From Clostridia bacterium BRH_c25 (GTDB lineage: Bacteria > Bacillota_A > Clostridia > Lutisporales > Lutisporaceae): 31,665 nt of DNA. Below, in pieces: positions 19,803 to 28,260 of this stretch. Numbering within the stretch: the stretch's first letter is position 1; each line of letters begins with the position of its first letter. Made by a program: the position numbers and the translations under genes. The stretch is from positions 1 to 31,665 of the forward strand of contig LOES01000040.1 of assembly GCA_001515955.1 (NCBI GenBank), written 5' to 3'. The notes beneath the pieces were generated by a model. That model was not told the DNA's origin. It did not search any database and worked only from the letters and a program-made list of their open reading frames with translations.

Positions 19803-20576
19803 ATGTCAAAATCAATAGCTGTCTTTAATCAGAAGGGTGGTGTAGGAAAAACTACAACAGTCATAAATTTATCTGCTTGCCTGGCAAGCAGGGGGAAGAG
19901 GGTTCTAATGCTTGATATAGACCCTCAAGGAAACACTACAAGTGGTGTTGGGATTAATAAAACAACACTTGAGAAAACAGTTTATGATGTGTTGATAAAC
20001 GATGATGAGCCCAAGGATTGTATTATTGATACAAACAGGGAGAATTTGTTTATACTCCCATCAAGCGTTCAATTGGCCGGTGCAGAGATCGAATTGACCG
20101 AAATGAATAAAAGAGAATTGAAGCTACGGGAATGTATTGACAGTGTAAAATCTGGATTCGATTACATATTCATTGATTGCCCGCCATCCCTTGGTTTATT
20201 ATCGATAAATGCCCTATCTGCAGTAGACAGTGTATTGATACCTATTCAATGCGAATACTATGCCCTGGAAGGAGTCAGCCAGCTGATGAACACCATTAAG
20301 CTGGTTAAAAAAAGTCTCAATCCTGATTTGGATATTGAGGGAGTTGTGCTGAGCATGTTCGATGGGAGGACTAATTTATCAATACAAGTTGTTGATGAAG
20401 TTAAAAAGTATTTCCGGGGAAAGGTATACACCACTATGATACCAAGGAACGTAAGGCTTGCCGAAGCACCCAGCTATGGAATGTCAATTATAGAATATGA
20501 TATAAAATCAAAAGGTGCAGAGGCGTATATGGATTTGGCAGATGAATTTATTGATTTATGTGAGGAAGTGATATAG
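19803..20576 (+). CDS. parA: Chromosome partitioning ATPase ParA (Soj)
   Basis: ParA is a deviant-Walker ATPase that works with ParB-parS in origin segregation and, in Bacillus, controls DnaA. The 257-residue protein begins MSKSIAVFNQKGGVGKTTT with the KGGVGKTT motif at 11-18, followed by LMLDIDPQGNTTSG and FIDCPPSLGLL. Start at ATG 19803 is chosen for GAGGTG six bases upstream; an in-frame ATG 17 codons earlier lacks one. parB begins on the base after the stop. Confidence 0.97.
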   Translation: MSKSIAVFNQKGGVGKTTTVINLSACLASRGKRVLMLDIDPQGNTTSGVGINKTTLEKTVYDVLINDDEPKDCIIDTNRENLFILPSSVQLAGAEIELTEMNKRELKLRECIDSVKSGFDYIFIDCPPSLGLLSINALSAVDSVLIPIQCEYYALEGVSQLMNTIKLVKKSLNPDLDIEGVVLSMFDGRTNLSIQVVDEVKKYFRGKVYTTMIPRNVRLAEAPSYGMSIIEYDIKSKGAEAYMDLADEFIDLCEEVI

Positions 20577-21419
20577 ATGGTCAATAAAAGAGGGCTTGGA
20601 AAAGGTCTTGGGGCACTCATACCTGAAAACGAAGAAAAAATACAGAACTCAATCATAGAAGTAAAGATCACTGATGTTGAGCCTAATGATAAGCAGCCGA
20701 GAAAGGCATTTGACGATAAAGCCCTTACAGACCTTTCAGAGTCTATAAAGGAACATGGAGTAGTACAACCTATAATAGTTAGGAAGCTTGGGAACAACTT
20801 TCAGATTATCGCAGGAGAACGAAGATGGAGAGCCTCAAGGCTGGCAGGGAAAAAGACTATTCCCGCAATAGTAAAGGATTGCAGTAATTTAGAGGTTATG
20901 GAGCTTGCGTTGATAGAAAACCTGCAGCGGGAAGATTTGAATTCAATAGAAGAAGCTATGGCATATAAAAGTCTTATTGAGGAATATAATATGACACAGG
21001 AAGAAATTTCAAAGCAGATAGGTAAGAGCAGACCGGCAATTGCAAATTCTTTAAGACTGCTCCAACTCCCAAAGGAAATAAAAGATATGATTGCAGCTGG
21101 AAAAATAACTCAAGGGCATGCCAGAGCGTTGTTAGCAATAGAAGGAGAGAAAAGGCAGCTGGAAGTAGCAGGAAAAATCATTAATCAGCAATTAAATGTA
21201 AGACAAATTGAAAAGCTGGCCAAGGATACAAAACAGAAGGAAAAAGTAGAAGCACTACCGGATAAGTATCAAATTGAAATTAACCAATTGGAGGAAAGAT
21301 TAAAAACCGCACTAGGTACAAAAGTTACGATACAACATAAAAGCAATAGGGGAAAAATTGAAATAGAGTATTACAGCAACGAAGAGCTTGATAGAATACT
21401 AGATTTATTGGAAAAATAA
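20577..21419 (+). CDS. parB: Chromosome partitioning protein ParB (Spo0J)
   Basis: The 280-residue CTP-dependent DNA clamp binds parS and spreads. The N terminus RGLGKGLGALIP (5-16) is the ParA-stimulating segment. GERRWR (80-85) is the CTP-binding motif, and a helix-turn-helix MTQEEISKQIGKSRPAIANSL follows at about 137-157. The C terminus is the dimerisation domain. It is coupled directly to parA. Two perfect parS sites lie 0.7 and 1.1 kb downstream. It is paralogous to Noc at 18327. Confidence 0.97.
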   Translation: MVNKRGLGKGLGALIPENEEKIQNSIIEVKITDVEPNDKQPRKAFDDKALTDLSESIKEHGVVQPIIVRKLGNNFQIIAGERRWRASRLAGKKTIPAIVKDCSNLEVMELALIENLQREDLNSIEEAMAYKSLIEEYNMTQEEISKQIGKSRPAIANSLRLLQLPKEIKDMIAAGKITQGHARALLAIEGEKRQLEVAGKIINQQLNVRQIEKLAKDTKQKEKVEALPDKYQIEINQLEERLKTALGTKVTIQHKSNRGKIEIEYYSNEELDRILDLLEK

Positions 21420-21533
21420 GGGCTTTTATAAATTGCGTATAATCAATTATTTTTGTAGTGGTAAAGGGTTAATACTTAAAAAGAAAAAAAATCCGTATAA
21501 GCTAAATATATGCGTATTAGGGGGATTCGGTTA

Positions 21534-22403
21534 ATGCAGCAGTACATTTTAAGTTCATTTGTGTCGAAAGGCGGCGGAGGCAATAAGGCAGCTGTTGTTT
21601 TCGACGATTTTGGAATGTCTGATTATCAGATGTTAGGAATAGCGAAGAAAAACAATTTTTCTGAGACTGCGTTTATAGATTTTAGAAGAAGTGATATAAA
21701 CAGATTTAATATAAGATACTTTACACCGACAGAAGAAGTTGATATTTGCGGACATGCCGCCCTTGCATCCTTTCATGTTTTGAAGCAGCTTGGATATTTG
21801 GAGGAAGGTATTGCATATCACCGTACTAAGGCAGGAGAGCTTAAGGTATTGATAGAAAAGGACATAATACTGATAGAAATGAAAAAACCTGAAATTGTGA
21901 TGCAGCTTGACAAGAACATTATAATGAAAACGGTTGATGCAACTATGGATGAAATAGTAACAGACGAAGAGGGAATGGTTGATGTTATATCTACAGGGCT
22001 TAAGGACATTATATTAGAAGTGAATAGTCTTGAATCATTGAGGAAAATGAATATACATAAAGAAAAAATGATAGAGATCTGTAAGGAGTATAGTCTTATA
22101 GGGATGCATGTTGTTTCACGTGAAACAATTGAGAAGAATTCTGATTTCTGTTGCAGAAATTTTGCTCCGGCAGTTGGTATAGATGAAGAAGCTGCAACAG
22201 GGACATCTAATGCATCATTACTGTATTATATGATGAAAAAGAATAGCGAATTTGATTATGGAAAGACCTACAAGATCGAACAGGGATATTTTATGAACAG
22301 TCCAAGCAACATATATGTAAAGGCTGATAAATCAAGCAACAGCATATTTGTTGGTGGTAACGCCAGAATAGATAATATGGAAGAGATCTTCTACAGTCGC
22401 TAG
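21534..22403 (+). CDS. PhzF-family isomerase-like protein
   Basis: The 289-residue protein belongs to the PhzF/diaminopimelate-epimerase-like fold. Motifs: GGGGNKAAVVF (usual GNPAAVV), FSETAFID with the catalytic glutamate, VDICGHAALASFHVL, and EEAATGTSNASLLYYM (usual EDPATGSA). The substrate is unknown; most family members are not phenazine enzymes. ATG 21534 has AGGGGG nine bases upstream; an ATG 8 codons earlier has none. A perfect parS lies inside the gene at 22112-22127 and encodes Val-Ser-Arg-Glu-Thr. The last codons and stop are in a foldback repeat (22395-22513). Confidence 0.85.
   Translation: MQQYILSSFVSKGGGGNKAAVVFDDFGMSDYQMLGIAKKNNFSETAFIDFRRSDINRFNIRYFTPTEEVDICGHAALASFHVLKQLGYLEEGIAYHRTKAGELKVLIEKDIILIEMKKPEIVMQLDKNIIMKTVDATMDEIVTDEEGMVDVISTGLKDIILEVNSLESLRKMNIHKEKMIEICKEYSLIGMHVVSRETIEKNSDFCCRNFAPAVGIDEEAATGTSNASLLYYMMKKNSEFDYGKTYKIEQGYFMNSPSNIYVKADKSSNSIFVGGNARIDNMEEIFYSR
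22112..22127. promoter_or_regulatory. parS: parS centromere site 1, inside the PhzF-like gene
   Basis: TGTTTCACGTGAAACA, a perfect 16-bp palindromic parS identical to the Bacillus consensus, about 690 bases after parB. Confidence 0.95.
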
Positions 22404-22513
22404 TCGCTAGTCTCTGGTCGCTAGATTGGGGCAGGGCTTCGAAGGCTGAGCTAAGCCTATGCCCATAAGGAATCCCAATAAATCTAGAGACTAGTGACTC
22501 GTGACTAGCGACT
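22395..22513. repeat. Foldback repeat with CTAGTCN heptamers
   Basis: Both ends carry repeats of a ~7-bp unit (CTAGTCG, CTAGTCT, and the reverse complement GACTAGT/GACTAGC). The first 11 bases AGTCGCTAGTC are perfectly inverted at the right end. A second inner inverted pair ATTGGG/CCCAAT and an inner GGGC/GCCC pair nest within it. It begins in the last codons of the PhzF-like gene, whose TAG is at 22401-22403. It has no ORF, and the structure fits a MITE-like foldback sequence. Confidence 0.75.
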
Positions 22514-22551
22514 AATAACTCTGTCTTATTTAAGACACAGTATTATATTAA

Positions 22552-22567
22552 TGTTTCACGTGAAACA
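22552..22567. promoter_or_regulatory. parS: parS centromere site 2, upstream of the cysteine-desulfurase-like gene
   Basis: TGTTTCACGTGAAACA, a perfect parS that ends where the ribosome site AAAGGAG of the gene at 22579 begins, so ParB binding could affect that gene. Confidence 0.95.
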
Positions 22568-22578
22568 AAGGAGCAGAC

Positions 22579-23721
22579 ATGATTTATTTTGATAACGCGG
22601 CTACAACATTTCCCAAGCCGGAAGAAGTATATAAAGCAGTGGATGATTGTCTGAGGAACTATTGTGCAAATCCTGGAAGAGGTGGGCACAGGCTCTCACT
22701 CCAGTCGGGCAGAGTACTTCTTGAAGCAAGGGAGCTTTTAATGGAGTTATTTAACTCCGATTCAGCTGATAGTATTATATTAACGCATAATGCAACAGAG
22801 TCATTGAACCTGGCCCTTAAGGGCTATTTAAAAAAAGGCAGCCATGTAATAACAACAAGTATGGAGCACAATTCGGTTATGAGACCTCTAAAAGCACTTG
22901 AAAGACTTGGCATAGAAACCTCTGTAGTTCAATGCAGTAAAGAAGGAGAAATAAATATTGACAGTATTAAGAAGGAAATAAGGAGAGAAACAGTACTTAT
23001 TGCTGCCACCCATGCTTCCAATGTAGTAGGCACAATTTTGCCAATCGGTGATATTGGTGCTCTGGCAAAGGAATATAAACTTGAATTCCTTGTTGATGCT
23101 TCACAGACGGCGGGCGCATATGAAATTGATGTAGACAAAATGAATATAAGCATGCTTGCTTTTACAGGGCATAAAAGCCTTATGGGGCCACAAGGGACTG
23201 GAGGCCTATATATTAAAAAAGGAATTGAACTGGAACCTATGAAGGAGGGAGGAACCGGCAGTAGGTCCGAATCGCTGTATCAACCGGAAATTATGCCGGA
23301 TCGTTTTGAAAGCGGTACTCACAATACTCCAGGTATAGCAGGCTTGTGTGCAGGTATTAATTATATAAAGGATAAAGGCCTAAATAACATTAGAAAACAC
23401 GAGGAAGAGCTCATGAGCTGCTTCCTGGATGGACTGGCTAATATTAAAAATGTCAGGGTATATGGAACAAAAGATATTAACAAACAAGTTCCGGTGGTAT
23501 CGATTAATATCGGAGATATAGGTTCTTCAGAAACAAGTTATATTCTGGATCAGACCTTTGACATAGCGACCAGATCTGGGCTGCATTGCGCACCTATGGC
23601 ACATAGAACAATCGGTACCTTGGAACAGGGTACTGTGAGATTCAGCTTCGGTTATCTGAACAATAAAAAGCAAATTGAAACAGCATTATCTGCCATTGAA
23701 CAAATAACTAGAGAACTATAG
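22579..23721 (+). CDS. Cysteine desulfurase-like class V aminotransferase
   Basis: The 380-residue pyridoxal-phosphate enzyme has NAATTFPKP at the start, HNATESLN, EHNSV, the PLP-binding Asp173/Gln176 and the Schiff-base lysine in FTGHKSLMGPQGTGG (Lys199). RSGLHCAP (Cys337) is the position of the catalytic cysteine that takes sulfur. This fits the family called cysteine desulfurase family proteins, close to SufS/Csd, that sits beside parB in clostridia. Actual substrate is unproven. AAAGGAG precedes ATG 22579, and parS overlaps its leader. DUF4446 begins 11 bases after its stop. Confidence 0.93.
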   Translation: MIYFDNAATTFPKPEEVYKAVDDCLRNYCANPGRGGHRLSLQSGRVLLEARELLMELFNSDSADSIILTHNATESLNLALKGYLKKGSHVITTSMEHNSVMRPLKALERLGIETSVVQCSKEGEINIDSIKKEIRRETVLIAATHASNVVGTILPIGDIGALAKEYKLEFLVDASQTAGAYEIDVDKMNISMLAFTGHKSLMGPQGTGGLYIKKGIELEPMKEGGTGSRSESLYQPEIMPDRFESGTHNTPGIAGLCAGINYIKDKGLNNIRKHEEELMSCFLDGLANIKNVRVYGTKDINKQVPVVSINIGDIGSSETSYILDQTFDIATRSGLHCAPMAHRTIGTLEQGTVRFSFGYLNNKKQIETALSAIEQITREL

Positions 23722-23732
23722 GGGAGTGGAGA

Positions 23733-24239
23733 ATGAATACAGTAGATAGTTTTTTGAAAGATTATAATAGTGTTATTATTATTGCTATCATAGGGTTAAT
23801 ACTAATTGTGCTTGTATGGAACATTGTATTATCTGCCCGGCTTACTGCATTAGGAGGTAAGTACAAAAAGTTTATGCGGGGTTCTTCCGGTAAGAATTTT
23901 GAAAGCATGCTGTTGGACCATGTGGGAGATATAGAATCAGCTATTGAAAGAGTTAACATAATTAATGAAGAGCTTGTTGATGTAAAGAATCAAATGGATA
24001 AATGTGTACAGAAGTGTAATATAATCAGGTATAATGCTTTTAGCGATACGGGCAGCGACTTGAGCTTTTCAATTGCTATGCTTGATAATTTTAATGATGG
24101 GTTCATAATTACGGGAATATATGGCAGGAATGAATCTTTTACCTATGCAAAGCCGGTATCTAAAGGTATATCAAAGTATCCTCTTTCTGTTGAAGAAGAG
24201 ATGGTACTGAAAAGAAGCATTAAAAGCACACAAATATAG
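23733..24239 (+). CDS. DUF4446 family membrane-anchored protein
   Basis: The 168-residue protein has one N-terminal membrane helix (about 13-33, IIIIAIIGLILIVLVWNIVL), a basic/coiled region (about 60-100) and a globular C-terminal part with RYNAFSDTGSDLSFSIAMLDNFNDGFIITGIYGRNES. These features match DUF4446, whose function is unknown. It is predicted to be anchored with the bulk in the cytoplasm. It follows the cysteine-desulfurase-like gene by 11 bases with a GGGAGTGGAG ribosome site, suggesting an operon. Confidence 0.88.
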   Translation: MNTVDSFLKDYNSVIIIAIIGLILIVLVWNIVLSARLTALGGKYKKFMRGSSGKNFESMLLDHVGDIESAIERVNIINEELVDVKNQMDKCVQKCNIIRYNAFSDTGSDLSFSIAMLDNFNDGFIITGIYGRNESFTYAKPVSKGISKYPLSVEEEMVLKRSIKSTQI

Positions 24240-24316
24240 ATATATAGAATAAAATATAGCCCTTCATAGGATACTATGTGTATTGTATTACAAGTAACCT
24301 ATGGAGGTATTTTTAT

Positions 24317-24598
24317 ATGATAATAGCAATACAGAGAGGCTTGGAAAATATCAAAGAGGAGCTGGAGAGCAGAGGTAATGAAGTATTTTTTATTGGAGAA
24401 AACAGAATTGCTGATGCAGTCCTCTACAAGGAAATAGATGCATTTCCCTATTATGAGGTCAATAATATTCCATCTGCTGTATCAGCTTCAATAGATGGCA
24501 ACATGTCTTACGGGGCCTTGCTGGTAAATGTAACAAACAAATCTATGGAAGACATTATCCGCATACTAGAGAAGCGACTGTATAGTCCCTTATTATGA
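24317..24598 (+). CDS. UPF0180 family protein (YkuS-like)
   Basis: The 93-residue protein starts MIIAIQRGLENIKEELESRG and is a compact cytoplasmic protein of the UPF0180 family of unknown function. ATG 24317 has GGAGG (24303-24307) nine bases upstream; a 13-codon longer in-frame start has no ribosome site. No catalytic motif is visible. Confidence 0.85.
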   Translation: MIIAIQRGLENIKEELESRGNEVFFIGENRIADAVLYKEIDAFPYYEVNNIPSAVSASIDGNMSYGALLVNVTNKSMEDIIRILEKRLYSPLL

Positions 24599-24897
24599 TT
24601 CATAGCGATCTTATTTCCATGGCCCACCTTCTATGAGGCGTATTTGAGTTCTTTCTGAGTTACTAATGTTCAGCTATAGATGAACGAGTTCGCTCTCCCT
24701 ATCTGTATGTCGGACAAGCATATATTGCCTGTTCTTGCACAAGTATGGTTTTACAGTCTTGTAATAAAACCATAAAATGACATGATTCTACGAAATATCC
24801 AATTATTATACTATATTATGTTATAATAATATAAAAAAGCAAGTTATTATATACGATATAATATACAACAGAAAATTTGATGAAAGGGGTGCGTACC
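24599..24897. other. Spacer between the UPF0180 gene and the GGDEF gene
   Basis: About 300 bases. It holds repeat copy B (24624-24696) and then AT-rich sequence leading to the GGDEF gene. I see no riboswitch or other gene. Confidence 0.5.
24624..24696 (+). repeat. 73-bp dispersed structured repeat, copy B
   Basis: Homologous to 6845-6917 (same length, conserved ends CCACCTTCTAT and GAACGAGTTC). The central hairpin GTTCA...TGAAC is kept. Confidence 0.7.
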
Positions 24898-26076
24898 TTG
24901 TTATATGCCGGCATATATGACAAATTATTATTTATAGTAATAGTATGTTCCTCTGCTTTCAACGTACTATATACCGTGTGTATGAATAAAACAGCTTCGC
25001 TTTTCAAATTATTGGGATGGTCCTTCTTCATACCATTAGGTTTATGCTGTTGTACATTCGTATTTTCAACAAATATTCAAGCAAGTCTTGTATTATCACT
25101 TTCTGAGTTTTGCCTTTCAGCAAGTATTCTCCTGCTATTAATCCAGCCTTATAATATTAAAAACCATAATGTAAAAACTGCTGTTATTACGGCATTTACT
25201 ATAATACTTGCAGCATATATAGTACAAAAAGAGCAGTTCATATACTATTCCTTTTCAGCTGCAATACGAAACAGCTTAACGGCTGTATGTATCATCATAT
25301 CAATAATACATACAAATAAAAGAAATGGTGATAAACAATTAATGATACCGCTGACAATATGGCTCGGTGGAATATTAGCAGGATTTATTGAGAATCAGAC
25401 CTATGCCGGGGAAGTAATACTTGTGGCCAAGATAAGTGCTTATGCTTCATTCACTCACTACTTCTACAGCCTGACTTATAATGCATATATGGACAAAATC
25501 AATGAATCAGAGAAGCTGATAGAAACAATGGAGCACTCCCTGAACAAAGAGGTAAAGAAAAGAGTATTTGAAATAGAAAGATCGAATGAAAGACTGCTGG
25601 AAATATCCAAGACGGATTTGCTTACTAAAACCTTTAATAAAATAACAATACTTAATATCATAGAAAAGCAGATTAATAACAAAAAAAGAGAGGTTTTCTC
25701 TATCTTAATGTTTGATATAGATAACTTTAAAATAATAAATGACTCCCTTGGGCATGTTACAGGGGATATGTGCCTTAAGACCCTGGCAAATATTGCTTCT
25801 GGGAATATAAGGGAAGTAGACTATCTGGGAAGATACGGAGGAGACGAATTTCTCATAGTTCTTCCGGCATTAGCTGAGAACGAAGCGAAATATGTTGCAG
25901 AGCGCTTCAAAAACAAAGTGAATGAAGCAAGCAATCCGAAGTTTACAGTTTCTATAGGTATTGCCACCTACCCTTATGACGGTCGTACTGTAAAGGATCT
26001 GATATCAGCTGCTGACAGGGGCCTGTATAAATCAAAGAGCAAAGGGAAAAACTGCATTTCTCATGCTTCACTATAG
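24898..26076 (+). CDS. Membrane-anchored GGDEF diguanylate cyclase
   Basis: The 392-residue protein makes cyclic-di-GMP from GTP. About seven hydrophobic segments occupy the first ~200 residues, then a coiled linker (about 205-255), then the GGDEF domain. The active loop RYGGDEFLIVLP is intact (GGDEF about 314-318). RxxD (REVD) precedes it by the usual five residues, so product inhibition is likely. I chose TTG 24898, with AAAGGGG eight bases upstream; earlier TTG and ATG at 24877-24882 lack a spaced ribosome site. Its terminator hairpin spans the stop codon. An HD-GYP gene follows, forming a possible make-and-break pair. Confidence 0.9.
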   Translation: MLYAGIYDKLLFIVIVCSSAFNVLYTVCMNKTASLFKLLGWSFFIPLGLCCCTFVFSTNIQASLVLSLSEFCLSASILLLLIQPYNIKNHNVKTAVITAFTIILAAYIVQKEQFIYYSFSAAIRNSLTAVCIIISIIHTNKRNGDKQLMIPLTIWLGGILAGFIENQTYAGEVILVAKISAYASFTHYFYSLTYNAYMDKINESEKLIETMEHSLNKEVKKRVFEIERSNERLLEISKTDLLTKTFNKITILNIIEKQINNKKREVFSILMFDIDNFKIINDSLGHVTGDMCLKTLANIASGNIREVDYLGRYGGDEFLIVLPALAENEAKYVAERFKNKVNEASNPKFTVSIGIATYPYDGRTVKDLISAADRGLYKSKSKGKNCISHASL

Positions 26077-26095
26077 TAATGCAGTTTTGTTTATT
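26047..26095 (+). terminator. Terminator of the GGDEF gene, spanning its stop
   Basis: AAAACTGCATT (26048-26058) pairs with AATGCAGTTTT (26078-26088), an 11-bp stem with a 19-base loop that includes the TAG. The loop is large and the T-run short, so it is moderate evidence. Confidence 0.5.
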
Positions 26096-26284
26096 TATAG
26101 AAAAAGTCATTATGTAAATAAACAATATTCATCATTTTACGACAAACACATTGTAAAAAGAGCTTTTCATATAATGATATGGATATTGTTGCATTAGTCT
26201 GGTAAAATTTATTACATGTACAAAATAACTGTTAATTATTAAAGTGTCAATATATACGTTGTAATATTTGAAGGAGGACATTTT

Positions 26285-27799
26285 ATGCATTTCTTTGGTA
26301 ACATACTATTGCTCTCAAGTGATCTGGAGCTTTATGCTAAAATAAGCGGCTTGTTGAACAAGTATGAAATAGTGCAGCAGAAGTTCAATCCGGCAGGCCT
26401 AATGACAGATATATATAAATTCAACCCTGTTGTCATAATTGTAGACCTCGATGATTATGAATATTCGGTATACAATTCCATATCCTTGTCAGATGCAGAC
26501 AACTACATTCCGGTTTTGGCACTTTACTCAAAATATAAAAGTGCTATGCAATTTATAGATACAGTAATGGAATATAATATGCACAAATCGGAAATAACCG
26601 TATGCCTTCCTAATATTATAAAAATATTTGCAGATTTCAAGTACAAATATTCAGGTATCAAGCAGTGTTATAGAATTAATGACTTGATAAACAGTCAGAC
26701 AGACAACTTGTTAAGAAGGTTCATTGGAAACGAGTTTCAATATTTAGAATCTATTGATCATATCTTGAAATGTGTTTTCTTAAATGAGTCACAACTTGTA
26801 AACAGGCCAAAATTCATACTGATTGCAAGCTGGAATGATGATGGGACTGAAGTAGATATATATGATTTTGACAGCGGTGATATGGTTAAGGATAAGGAAG
26901 CCATTGAGCTTGCGGATTCAAACAGACTTTTTGGTGTAAAAAGAGAGTATGAAAATGCTTTTTATATGAATCCTGACAAGAAAGAATATTCAGGTATGGA
27001 AAGCTGTGAAAGTATTTTTGATGAGGAATTAAAGCAAAGGCTAGGTGAGATAATCAACTTTGCAGGTTATATTACCACAAATACAGCAATACTTGGGGTC
27101 AACTATCAAGATAGTGTTTCGCAGTTTGATTCAGGGATTATAAAGGAACTCTGCATAAATTACAATCTTATTCATAATATATACAGGCAAATGAACAAGG
27201 TTAACTCAGCATTTATTTATACTGTAAATGCCCTGTCCAGGGCTTCGGAGGTTAATGATGACGGTACAGGGATGCACATTAAAAGAGTAAATGCATATTC
27301 CAGGCTTATTGCAGAAAGTCTTGGACTTGATTCAATATATACGGATACTATTGGGTTTTCTGCGCAGATGCATGATGTAGGCAAGCTTTCGGTACCGAAA
27401 AATATACTGACAAAGCCTGGTATGCTTACTTTGGATGAGTTTGATATAATGAAAAGCCATACACTGTTGGGCGCAAAGATAATAGGCGATTCAAAACAGC
27501 TTGCAATGGCCTCTGAAATAGCGATAAGTCATCACGAGAAATTCGACGGCTCCGGATACCCTTACAAGAAGGTAGGGGAAGAAATCCCACTCTCAGGCAG
27601 AATTGTAGCAATGGCAGACATATATGATGCTTTGAGAACCGAGAGAGCATACAAGGCGGCTTATGGGCACTCAACTGCCTTCGACATAATAACAAAAGGT
27701 GATGGAAGAGTAATGCCGCAGCATTTCGATCCGCAGATACTGGAGATATTCAAAAAAAGGAACAAGGATTTTTGTGAAATATATGAAGAAGTAGAATAG
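26285..27799 (+). CDS. HD-GYP domain protein with receiver-like N terminus
   Basis: The 504-residue protein has an N-terminal module whose first ~120 residues (NILLLSSDLELYAKISGLLN, VVIIVDLDDYEY) resemble a response-regulator receiver; a phosphorylatable aspartate is not assured. A central region (~120-310) has no recognisable family. The C-terminal HD-GYP has MHDVGKLSVPKNIL (HD 363-364) and HHEKFDGSGYPYKKVGEEIPLSGRI (GYP 424-426), so it is probably a cyclic-di-GMP phosphodiesterase. The ribosome site GAAGGAGGA lies just upstream of ATG 26285. It ends at the bidirectional terminator stem at 27804. Confidence 0.88.
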   Translation: MHFFGNILLLSSDLELYAKISGLLNKYEIVQQKFNPAGLMTDIYKFNPVVIIVDLDDYEYSVYNSISLSDADNYIPVLALYSKYKSAMQFIDTVMEYNMHKSEITVCLPNIIKIFADFKYKYSGIKQCYRINDLINSQTDNLLRRFIGNEFQYLESIDHILKCVFLNESQLVNRPKFILIASWNDDGTEVDIYDFDSGDMVKDKEAIELADSNRLFGVKREYENAFYMNPDKKEYSGMESCESIFDEELKQRLGEIINFAGYITTNTAILGVNYQDSVSQFDSGIIKELCINYNLIHNIYRQMNKVNSAFIYTVNALSRASEVNDDGTGMHIKRVNAYSRLIAESLGLDSIYTDTIGFSAQMHDVGKLSVPKNILTKPGMLTLDEFDIMKSHTLLGAKIIGDSKQLAMASEIAISHHEKFDGSGYPYKKVGEEIPLSGRIVAMADIYDALRTERAYKAAYGHSTAFDIITKGDGRVMPQHFDPQILEIFKKRNKDFCEIYEEVE

Positions 27800-27803
27800 A
27801 AAA

Positions 27804-27819
27804 AGCGGCACAAGCCGCT
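27804..27819. repeat. 16-bp terminator stem, copy 1 (direct repeat)
   Basis: AGCGGCACAAGCCGCT: six-base stem with loop ACAA, directly repeated at 28286-28301. A-tract on the left makes it a terminator for transcripts from the right. Confidence 0.85.
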
Positions 27820-27821
27820 GA

Positions 27822-28164
27822 GCCTACTGACAAACCCTAAAGGACTATAGTCTTTAAAGAAGCAATAGTCTCGGATATCGACTCACACAGTATAAGCTTT
27901 GGACAGAATTAGAGCTTGATACGCAGTAAAATCCTAACGCACATAAACCCTGCATCCAAGGCTTTTGCATAAGCAAAAGGTTACATCTGCTTGTGGGCAT
28001 AGCCCACATCTAGGTATGTGCTAGATTTGCATCCGGCAAATCTTACGGATTTTCCTGTGTATCTTCGCTCTATTCTGTTACCCAAAGCTCATAAGTGTTC
28101 CCTGATATACGAGGCAATGCTTTTTTAAATATTCATTCAACTTATTAAGGGTTTGTCAGTAGCC
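27822..28164. mobile_element. Foldback element, ~343 bp, with inverted termini (MITE-like or structured RNA)
   Basis: Termini CTACTGACAAACCCT (27824-27838) and AGGGTTTGTCAGTAG (28148-28162) are perfect 15-bp inverted repeats. Inside, 27891-27934 and 28047-28093 form a ~45-bp imperfect stem (TATAAGCTTTGG with CCAAAGCTCATA). At the tip are three hairpins: CTTTTGC/GCAAAAG (27962-27979), GTGGGC/GCCCAC (27993-28007) and GATTTGC/GCAAATC (28024-28042). No transposase or ORF is present. I cannot decide between transposon and RNA. Confidence 0.6.
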
Positions 28165-28204
28165 TGAAGACTCAAACGAGTCTTTCAGATTGAAGACAAA
28201 CTAA

Positions 28205-28260
28205 GGAGCAGACACGTAATAGCCTAAGTATACTCATATGTGGCTATACGTGTCTGCTCC
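28205..28260 (+). repeat. Long hairpin, 19-bp stem
   Basis: GGAGCAGACACGTAATAGCC (28205-28224) pairs with GGCTATACGTGTCTGCTCC (28242-28260) with one bulge and a 17-base loop, followed by AATTTTC. A smaller hairpin CTGAAGACTC/GAGTCTTTCAG lies at 28163-28187. Confidence 0.7.
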
